DNA from: an uncultured Hyphomicrobiales bacterium
GTDB taxonomy: Bacteria; Pseudomonadota; Alphaproteobacteria; Rhizobiales; Beijerinckiaceae
Direction: 5' to 3'
Assembly: GCA_903918155.1 (NCBI GenBank)
Contig: CAIXDD010000200.1
Coordinates: 1-5,576, forward strand
Length of the DNA stretch: 5,576 bases
Shown: positions 1 through 3,740 of the stretch, in pieces
Numbering within the stretch: position 1 is the stretch's first letter
Layout of the letters: every line of letters starts with the position of its first letter
Notes under the pieces: model-generated
The model's input: only the letters and a program-made list of their open reading frames with translations
Databases searched by the model: none
Told to the model about the DNA's origin: nothing
Translations under genes and position numbers: made by a program

Positions 1-328
1 CCATGCCGCCCATATCGAATTCGAAATTGCGCCAGCCGCCCTGCCCGCCGCCGGCGCCTGCGCCGCGGCCCGCGTTGCGAAACCCTTCGAAGCCGGGATG
101 GCGCGGCTTGCCCTCGGCGTCGATCTCGCCGCGATCGAATTTCGCCCGCTTGTCGGAATCGCCCAAAATCTCATAGGCGCCGTTGAGTTCGGCGAATTTC
201 TCCTTCGCCTTCGGGTCCGAGGCGTTCTGGTCGGGATGCAATTTCTTGGCGAGGCGCCGATAGGCTTTCTTGACGTCCTCGGGCGAGGCCGCCTTCGGCA
301 CGCCAAGCACGGTGTAGGGATCGCGCAT
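1..328 (-). CDS. J-domain (DnaJ-class) co-chaperone, N-terminal part, 3' end outside the window
   Basis: The visible 109 codons begin MRDPYTVLGV and form a complete J domain (about residues 3-66): helix II with KKAYRRLAKKL, the invariant HPD tripeptide at residues 31-33, and helix III/IV with KFAELNGAYEILGD. J domains bind DnaK-type Hsp70 and stimulate its ATPase through HPD. After the J domain comes RGEIDAEGKPR, which I recall from Rhizobiales DnaJ-class proteins, then a Gly-rich linker (residues 83-98) of the kind preceding the client-binding C-terminal domains. No zinc-finger CxxCxGxG repeats are visible, so a CbpA/DjlA-like protein cannot be told from a full DnaJ. The ATG at 328 lacks a clear Shine-Dalgarno. 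An in-frame GTG at 391 would add 21 residues (VKRRHLRPGH...), less likely because family members start at MRDPY. The gene follows the lipoprotein gene on the same strand after a 173-bp gap. Confidence 0.93.
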   Translation of the reverse strand, partial: MRDPYTVLGVPKAASPEDVKKAYRRLAKKLHPDQNASDPKAKEKFAELNGAYEILGDSDKRAKFDRGEIDAEGKPRHPGFEGFRNAGRGAGAGGGQGGWRNFEFDMGGM

Positions 329-373
329 GAGTCCATAAGCCCAGTCGCGCGGCCGCCCGGTATGGCCCGGCCG

Positions 374-396
374 CAAATGTCTTCGTTTCACATTTG
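374..396. promoter_or_regulatory. 7-bp inverted repeat upstream of the J-domain gene (candidate operator or hairpin)
   Basis: CAAATGT (374-380) and ACATTTG (390-396) are perfect inverted arms separated by 9 bp. They are AT-rich against GC-rich surroundings, and the start codon at 328 lies 45 bp downstream on the minus strand. Half-site centres are 16 bp apart, about one and a half helical turns, which suits a dimeric repressor. The same arms could form a weak mRNA hairpin. No regulator family is recognised from the arm sequence. Confidence 0.35.
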
Positions 397-501
397 GGGA
401 GGCTTGCGGCCCGTTGCAATCGAATTCGCGCGCAAGGCGCGGCGGGGCGCCGGCAGGCGCGCCGTCAGCGGGCTTGGGAACCCATGCTTGAGCTTAATGG
501 C

Positions 502-1029
502 TCAGCCGGCGCGCGGCGCCGTCCAGGGCTTCACGTCGCCCAGCGTCCAGTCGCCGGATTTGTCGCGGCAGGCGGTGCCCTGCAGCGCGCGGGCGGGCGC
601 GGCGCCGCCGACGTCGGCCAGAAAGGCGCGGCAGATCTTGTCGTCCACCGGCCGCGCCTCGCCCACGGGCGTGAAGGAGCCGCGCGCGCCGGATTTGGCG
701 TTGTCCCAAGACACGGGCGCCCCATTGCCCTGAGGATCGAGCGCCAGGCCCATGGCGCCCTTGGCGCGGCGCCAGTCTTCGGCGTCGAGATAGGGCGAGA
801 GCTTGGCCGAAGGCGGGGGAATGGAGCCCGTCACGTCCGCCGAGGAGCCCATGAAGGAGGCGAGCGGAATGGCGGTCGCGCAGCCGGCGAGCGGCAGGCC
901 GGCTGCGAGCAGGCACAGGCGCGCGGCGAGCGCGACAGCGCGCTTCGCTCGCCCTATATTCGCTCCTGTGGTTTGGCTTGGCGCCGGCACGATCAGATCC
1001 GCGGTTTCCGAAGGATGGGATAAGAACAT
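502..1029 (-). CDS. RT0821/Lpp0805-family surface lipoprotein (17 kDa antigen type)
   Basis: A small exported protein with a hydrophobic stretch (AVALAARLCLLAAG, residues 31-44) ending in the lipobox LAGC, so Cys50 should be lipidated and the protein anchored in the envelope. The mature part has the family pattern: DVTGSIPPP linker, LDAEDWRRAKGAMGLALDPQGNG, APVSWDNAKSGARGSFTPVG, two conserved Cys contexts (DKICRAFLAD and QGTACRDKSGDW) and a final DVKPW. Function is unknown; the family was named from rickettsial and Legionella surface antigens. The start is uncertain. The only ATG (1029) gives a 49-residue leader, long for a lipoprotein, and has no Shine-Dalgarno. An in-frame GTG at 990 shortens it to 36. 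An AGGAG at 963-967 would suit an AUA codon at 957. The ATG is used here as the conservative outer limit. The gene is divergent from pdxH and upstream of the J-domain gene. Confidence 0.88.
   Translation of the reverse strand: MFLSHPSETADLIVPAPSQTTGANIGRAKRAVALAARLCLLAAGLPLAGCATAIPLASFMGSSADVTGSIPPPSAKLSPYLDAEDWRRAKGAMGLALDPQGNGAPVSWDNAKSGARGSFTPVGEARPVDDKICRAFLADVGGAAPARALQGTACRDKSGDWTLGDVKPWTAPRAG
932..960 (+). promoter_or_regulatory. Candidate sigma-70 promoter for pdxH
   Basis: GCGACA at 932-937 (4 of 6 to TTGACA) and TATATT at 955-960 (5 of 6 to TATAAT) are separated by exactly 17 bp on the plus strand. Transcription would begin near 967, giving a leader of about 60 nt before the TTG start of pdxH at 1029. 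The element lies inside the 5' end of the divergent lipoprotein reading frame. Confidence 0.45.
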
Positions 1030-1643
1030 TGAATGAGTTAATTCATGGTGACTTCACCGACGCCGCGGAACCTTTCGCCCTGTTCGCCGACTGGTTCGCG
1101 GAGGCGAAAGCCAAGGAGCCGAACGATCCGTCCGCCATGGCGCTCGCCACCGTGGACCCTGCGGGCGCGCCCAATCTGCGCATGGTCCTGATGAAGGATT
1201 TCGATCGCCGCGGCTTCGTTTTCTACACCAACAGGCAGAGCGCGAAGGGTCGGGAGCTGGACGCGAGCTGGCGGGCGGCGGGCAATTTCCATTGGAAATC
1301 GCTGCGCCGGCAGGTGCGCGTGCGCGGCCCGGTGGAGGAAGTGACGCCCGAGGAATCGGACGCCTATTTCGCCTCGCGCCCCCGCGACGCGCGGATCGGC
1401 GCCTGGGCGAGCGCGCAATCGCGCCCGCTCGACTCGCGCTTCGCCTTCGAAAAGGCGATCGCGGCTGCGGCGCTGAAATATCCCGTGGGCGACGTGCCCC
1501 GCCCGCCCCATTGGATCGGCTATCGCATTCGCCCGGTGGAGATGGAGTTCTGGCACGACCGGCCGTTCCGCCTGCACGACCGGATCGTCTTCCGCCGGGA
1601 GAGCCCGGAGGGCGAGTGGACGAAGCTGCGGCTGTTTCCCTGA
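1029..1643 (+). CDS. pdxH: Pyridoxine/pyridoxamine 5'-phosphate oxidase
   Basis: FMN-dependent oxidase converting pyridoxine or pyridoxamine 5'-phosphate to pyridoxal 5'-phosphate, the final step of de novo synthesis and of salvage, in the cytoplasm. The 204-residue product matches the family (E. coli 218). Visible blocks: RMVLMK (51-56) and FYTN (65-68) of the FMN-binding split barrel, HWKSLRRQVRVRG (88-100), SRPRDARIGAWASAQS (116-131), and the C-terminal PLP/FMN region EFWHDRPFRLHDR (173-185). Ala121 sits where E. coli has the phosphate-contacting Ser137; I recall ARIGAW from other Rhizobiales PdxH, so this is probably normal. No ATG or GTG lies in frame near the expected N-terminus. TTG at 1029 gives MNELIHGDFTDAAEPF, in register with homologues, with GGGAT 8 nt upstream. 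TTG at 978 would add 17 residues unlike the family. It converges on irr 11 bp downstream. Confidence 0.95.
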   Translation: MNELIHGDFTDAAEPFALFADWFAEAKAKEPNDPSAMALATVDPAGAPNLRMVLMKDFDRRGFVFYTNRQSAKGRELDASWRAAGNFHWKSLRRQVRVRGPVEEVTPEESDAYFASRPRDARIGAWASAQSRPLDSRFAFEKAIAAAALKYPVGDVPRPPHWIGYRIRPVEMEFWHDRPFRLHDRIVFRRESPEGEWTKLRLFP

Positions 1644-1645
1644 TC

Positions 1646-1667
1646 CGCGCGGGCTCAGGCCTGCGCG
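1646..1667. terminator. GC-rich hairpin between convergent pdxH and irr
   Basis: CGCGCGGGC (1646-1654) and GCCTGCGCG (1659-1667) form a 9-bp stem with one G-T wobble and a TCAG tetraloop. It starts 3 nt after the pdxH stop; the irr stop codon (minus strand, 1655-1657) is in the loop. There is no T-run on either side, so it is not a classical intrinsic terminator, but it could act as a bidirectional pause or 3'-end stabiliser. Confidence 0.4.
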
Positions 1668-2125
1668 CGCACGCGCACGATGACGTCGGCGCCGAGGATT
1701 TTCATCCCGTCCGGCGCGTCGGGCATTTTCAGCACCGCGACCATCTCGTCGGGAATGTCGAGCAATTGGTCGCGGTCCTCGACGTAGAAATGGAAATGCG
1801 GGCCGGTGTTGGTGTCGTACCAGATGCGCGAGCCGTAGACGGCGATCTCGCGCAGCAGGCCGGCTTCCGAAAACTGGCGCAGCGTGTTGTAGACCGTGGC
1901 GAGCGAGAGATGGGTCGATCCGCCCTTGGCCTCCTCGAACAGGGTTTCCGCCGTGACGTGGCGGTCGCCCTTTCCGAACAAGAGCCAGCCCAAGGCCATG
2001 CGCTGGCGGGTGGGACGCAGGCCCGAGAGGGAAAGCCGCTCGCGGACAGTGCGGAACGCGCAGCCCCCCGGCCCCCGGCTCAGATCGGCGCCGGCATCGA
2101 CTACGGGTTGAACTGCACGCGTCAT
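1655..2125 (-). CDS. irr: Irr-type iron/heme-responsive regulator (Fur family)
   Basis: A 156-residue Fur-superfamily transcription factor of the Irr branch, which in Rhizobiales controls heme synthesis and iron metabolism at iron control elements. Diagnostic blocks are LRPTRQRMALGWLLFGKGD (36-54), the recognition helix LSLATVYNTLRQFSEAGLL (73-91) and YDTNTGPHFHFYVEDRDQLLDIP (103-125). The CxxC zinc motifs of classical Fur are absent, as in other Irr proteins. The N-terminus aligns without gaps to the Bradyrhizobium Irr region holding the heme-regulatory GCPWHDV, but here it reads GCAFRTV (21-27): Cys22 is kept, while Pro and His are lost. The HHH motif reads HFH (110-112). It may therefore be an Irr paralogue with changed heme sensing. 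The ATG is supported by GGAGG at 2131-2135, 5 nt away. It is divergent from the Nudix gene. Confidence 0.93.
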   Translation of the reverse strand: MTRAVQPVVDAGADLSRGPGGCAFRTVRERLSLSGLRPTRQRMALGWLLFGKGDRHVTAETLFEEAKGGSTHLSLATVYNTLRQFSEAGLLREIAVYGSRIWYDTNTGPHFHFYVEDRDQLLDIPDEMVAVLKMPDAPDGMKILGADVIVRVRAQA

Positions 2126-2177
2126 TTTCGCCTCCGGGGCCTGTCTCAGGCCTTATCGACCGCCGGGCTCGCCCTTG

Positions 2178-2194
2178 TTGCGATCCATTCTCAA
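2178..2194. promoter_or_regulatory. Imperfect dyad at the irr promoter (candidate Irr/Fur operator)
   Basis: TTGCGATCCATTCTCAA has arms TTGCGA and TCTCAA around a 5-bp centre; 5 of 6 positions are symmetric. On the minus strand it reads TTGAGAA then N3 then TCGCAA, and its first half differs from the TTTAGAA half of iron control elements by one base. It directly follows the candidate -10 of irr, so a bound regulator would cover the transcription start. Binding by Irr itself or another Fur-type protein is inference. Confidence 0.35.
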
Positions 2195-2223
2195 TAGATA
2201 CATAGTGACGAAGGGCAAATCAA
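2195..2223 (-). promoter_or_regulatory. Candidate irr promoter
   Basis: On the minus strand TTGATT (2223-2218) and TATCTA (2200-2195) are 17 bp apart. The -35 matches TTGACA at 4 of 6 positions. The -10 matches only 3 of 6, with an overlapping alternative TATGTA at 2204-2199. A weak -10 beside an activator-like palindrome fits a regulated promoter. Confidence 0.35.
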
Positions 2224-2227
2224 GTTT

Positions 2228-2245
2228 CCTTGATCCAAGTCAAGG
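2228..2245. promoter_or_regulatory. FNR/FixK-type palindrome in the irr-Nudix divergent region
   Basis: CCTTGATCCAAGTCAAGG contains TTGAT-N4-GTCAA (2230-2243), 9 of 10 to the FNR/FixK anaerobox TTGAT-N4-ATCAA, with perfect outer arms CCTTGA/TCAAGG. The centre at 2236.5 lies about 44-48 bp upstream of the predicted irr transcription start. It is about 39 bp upstream of a start expected from the TAAAAA -10 at 2263-2268 on the Nudix side. Both are near the class II position of about -41.5, so either gene, or both, could be oxygen-regulated. Confidence 0.5.
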
Positions 2246-2313
2246 CGACGGCGAGGGAGGCGTAAAAATTCGCCGCCTTCCCCGTCCGCAGGGGCTTCTG
2301 CTAGCCTGACGAC

Positions 2314-2844
2314 ATGACCCGAACCGCTCCCGAGAGCCGCGACTACCCCGCCCGCCCCATTCTCTGCGCCAGCGCCGCCGTGTTTCGCGACGGGCGCGTG
2401 CTATTGGGCGCGCGCCGCCAGCCGCCCTTCGACCAGATCTTCAGCCTGCCCGGCGGGCTGGTGGAGACGGGCGAGACGCTGGAGGCGGCCGCGCTGCGGG
2501 AACTGGCCGAGGAGACCGGCGTGCGCGGCGAGATCCTCGCCTTCAACGGCTGGCGCGAGGTGATCAACCACGATGGCGCGGGCCGGGTGCTGCGCCATTA
2601 CGTGATCGCGTCCTTCGTGGCCCGCTGGCTCGCCGGAGAGGGAGAGCCCGGCGAGGAGCTGGGCCGGCTGGTCTGGGCCGATGCGGCGCAAGCCGCCGCC
2701 CTGCCGCTGACGCCCGGCCTGCCGGACCTGCTCGCGAGCGCCTGGCGGCTGGCGGGGGAGGCGCATGGCAAGTCGCATGGGAAGTCGCATGGGAAGTCGC
2801 ATGGGGAATCGTCTGCGGACTCGTCTGCGGACGCCCCTGCATGA
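2314..2844 (+). CDS. Nudix hydrolase with a repetitive His/Ser-rich C-terminal tail
   Basis: Nudix enzymes hydrolyse nucleoside diphosphates linked to another moiety, using Mg2+ held by the Nudix box. The box is perfect: G48-X5-E54-X7-REL(62-64)-A-EE(66-67)-T-G69-V70, preceded by FSLPGGLVETGE. The ordinary domain covers about residues 14-148, near 135-150 aa as in small ADP-ribose/NUDT-like members; substrate cannot be assigned. Residues 151-166 are four tandem HGKS-type units (the last HGES), followed by SADS-SADA, encoded by 12-bp DNA repeats. This tail is not part of the fold and looks like recent slippage. The ATG at 2314 has no Shine-Dalgarno. TAGCCT at 2302-2307 lies exactly 6 nt before it, compatible with leaderless mRNA, although the -35 is poor. 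The stop overlaps the next gene (ATGA), implying an operon. Confidence 0.92.
   Translation: MTRTAPESRDYPARPILCASAAVFRDGRVLLGARRQPPFDQIFSLPGGLVETGETLEAAALRELAEETGVRGEILAFNGWREVINHDGAGRVLRHYVIASFVARWLAGEGEPGEELGRLVWADAAQAAALPLTPGLPDLLASAWRLAGEAHGKSHGKSHGKSHGESSADSSADAPA
2763..2834 (+). repeat. Two adjacent 12-bp tandem arrays in the Nudix 3' end
   Basis: Four units of GCATGGGAAGTC run from 2763 to 2810 (the middle two identical, the outer two with 1-2 changes). Two units of GTCTGCGGACTC, differing at one base, run from 2811 to 2834. The period is a multiple of three, so copy changes keep the frame and add or remove HGKS or SADS tetrapeptides. The next gene starts 7 bp after the array. Confidence 0.9.
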
Positions 2845-3308
2845 GCCGGCCCCGGGCCCTCGCCCGCGCGGCGGCTCTGGCCGCCGGACTCCTCGTCGTC
2901 GCGGCGCAGGGGCGGACGCAGGGGCAGACGCGCCCGCCGAACGCGCCCCAAACATCCGCCCCCCAAACGCCTGCGCCGCAGCCGCTGGAGACGATCGCGC
3001 CCTATGAGCGGCCACTGCTGCGGCTGGCCGAAATCCTCGGCGCGCTCGCCTGGCTGACGCAGGTCTGCGGCGAGCCGTCGCCCGAGCGCGACGGCGGCGA
3101 ATGGCGCGCGCGCATGGCCGCGCTCATCGAGGCGGAAGGGGCGACGCCCGCGCGGCGCGACCGGCTGGCGGGCGCCTATAATCGCGGCTACCGCGGCTAT
3201 GAGGCGAGCCACCGCGCCTGCACGCCCAACGGACGGCTCGCGCTGCGGCGTTTCCTTGAGGAAGGCGGGCGCATCGCGCGCGACGTCGCCAGCCGATATT
3301 CGGGCTGA
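2841..3308 (+). CDS. TIGR02301-family exported protein of unknown function
   Basis: The 155-residue product begins with a signal-peptide-like segment (RPRALARAAALAAGLLVVAAQG, residues 3-24), probably exported to the periplasm; no lipobox Cys is present. A Gln/Pro/Thr-rich linker (about 25-48, including APQT-SAPQT-PAPQP) leads to the conserved domain. Recognisable TIGR02301 features are PYERPLLRLAEILGALAWLTQVCG (54-77), EWRARMAALIEAEG (87-100), NRGYRGYEASHRACTPNGR (114-132) and the C-terminal RFLEEGGRIARDVASRY. Cys76 and Cys127 are the only cysteines and may form a disulfide. The family is alphaproteobacterial with no known activity. Its ATG overlaps the Nudix stop by 4 bp and has no own Shine-Dalgarno, so translational coupling is likely. 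Functional linkage to the Nudix enzyme is unproven. Confidence 0.88.
   Translation: MSRPRALARAAALAAGLLVVAAQGRTQGQTRPPNAPQTSAPQTPAPQPLETIAPYERPLLRLAEILGALAWLTQVCGEPSPERDGGEWRARMAALIEAEGATPARRDRLAGAYNRGYRGYEASHRACTPNGRLALRRFLEEGGRIARDVASRYSG
2905..2928 (+). repeat. Two-copy 12-bp tandem repeat in the TIGR02301 linker
   Basis: CGCAGGGGCGGA (2905-2916) is followed directly by CGCAGGGGCAGA (2917-2928), one mismatch. It encodes QGRT-QGQT just after the signal peptide. It shares its period with the Nudix array 70 bp upstream but not its sequence. Confidence 0.75.
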
Positions 3309-3314
3309 GCGCGA

Positions 3315-3330
3315 TTAACCCTTTCTTCAC
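3315..3330. promoter_or_regulatory. CtrA-like site upstream of the small hypothetical gene
   Basis: TTAA (3315-3318), seven bases, then TTCAC (3326-3330) match the alphaproteobacterial cell-cycle regulator site TTAA-N7-TTAA(C) at all but one position. It sits between the TIGR02301 stop and the next gene, centred about 51 bp before the ATG at 3373. Short AT-rich matches stand out in GC-rich DNA but can arise by chance. Confidence 0.3.
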
Positions 3331-3372
3331 GCCGGCGTCGCGCGCCGCGCGGGCATTGACTAGGTTGGGCGC

Positions 3373-3621
3373 ATGACGACGCCCCTGCATCCTGAATTCA
3401 CGGCGGCCGAAGATCGCCGCGCGGCCCTCACTTATGTGATCGAAGCCTTCACCGAGGCGATGCTTGCGGGCGTCGATCCCTCCAGCCTTGCGCATGTGGC
3501 GCTCGACGCCGCGCTGCAGGAGCTGGTGGGCGCCTGGGGCGAGGAGACGACCGCGCGTTTCGTGGGCGAATTGCCCGAACGCATCCGCAACGGCGAATTC
3601 TCCTTCGGCAGCGTGCATTGA
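3373..3621 (+). CDS. Small conserved hypothetical protein
   Basis: An 82-residue, acidic, probably cytoplasmic protein with no signal peptide, membrane segment or Cys. Predicted mostly helical: AAEDRRAALTYVIEAFTEAMLAGVD (11-35), SLAHVALDAALQELVGAWGEETTARFVGELPERIRNGEFS (38-77). I recall similar small proteins in other Rhizobiales ending in a LPxRIRNGEF-type motif, but I know no function or domain name. Coding potential is supported by codon bias like its neighbours, its place in a gap that would otherwise be empty, and that remembered motif. The ATG has no Shine-Dalgarno. TAGGTT at 3361-3366 lies exactly 6 nt upstream, so the transcript could be leaderless, as proposed for the Nudix gene. It converges on the dihydroorotase gene through tandem repeats. 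Confidence 0.75.
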   Translation: MTTPLHPEFTAAEDRRAALTYVIEAFTEAMLAGVDPSSLAHVALDAALQELVGAWGEETTARFVGELPERIRNGEFSFGSVH

Positions 3622-3628
3622 CGCGCCG

Positions 3629-3684
3629 TGAACGCCGAATCCTGAACGCCGAGACCTGAACGCCGAGTCCTGAAGCCCGAGCCC
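3629..3684 (+). repeat. 14-bp tandem array A, four units
   Basis: Units of consensus TGAACGCCGAGTCC start at 3629, 3643, 3657 and 3671. The first three differ at one or two positions from each other; the fourth (TGAAGCCCGAGCCC) is more diverged. The array begins 7 bp after the stop of the small hypothetical gene, and every unit opens with TGA. Because 14 is not a multiple of three, plus-strand stops occur in all three frames. Confidence 0.9.
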
Positions 3685-3693
3685 TTCGCGTAA

Positions 3694-3740
3694 AGCCTTC
3701 AGCGCAGAGCCTTCAGCGCAGAGCCTTCAGCGCAGAGCCT
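3694..3740 (-). repeat. 14-bp tandem array B, three exact units plus a partial, running into the dihydroorotase 3' end
   Basis: AGCCTTCAGCGCAG occurs three times without change (3694-3707, 3708-3721, 3722-3735), then AGCCT. Read on the minus strand, the last unit carries the final Leu-Arg codons and TGA stop of the dihydroorotase gene, and the other units copy that stretch downstream, each with another TGA in a shifted frame. Perfect identity suggests recent slippage. Confidence 0.93.

Noticed and set aside
328..391. GTG start giving a 21-residue extension of the J-domain protein
   Set aside because: No Shine-Dalgarno, the extra residues are basic and unlike the family, and the J domain begins directly at MRDPY.
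98..1023. Plus-strand frames opposite the J-domain and lipoprotein genes
   Set aside because: The opposite strand encodes recognised families with full motifs; these products are Arg/Ala/Gly-rich shadows.
1292..2197. 301-codon plus-strand frame across pdxH and irr
   Set aside because: It runs out of frame through pdxH and antisense through irr; no homologous motif is visible.
2763..2834. Phase-variable on/off switch in the Nudix gene
   Set aside because: The 12-bp period preserves the reading frame, so copy change alters tail length, not expression by frameshift.
3670..3702. Intrinsic terminator between the convergent genes
   Set aside because: Only a 6-bp stem (CTGAAG/CTTCAG) with a 21-base loop and no T-run; described as repeats instead.
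3629..3740. CRISPR array
   Set aside because: Units are 14 bp and directly contiguous, with no spacers and no cas genes nearby.
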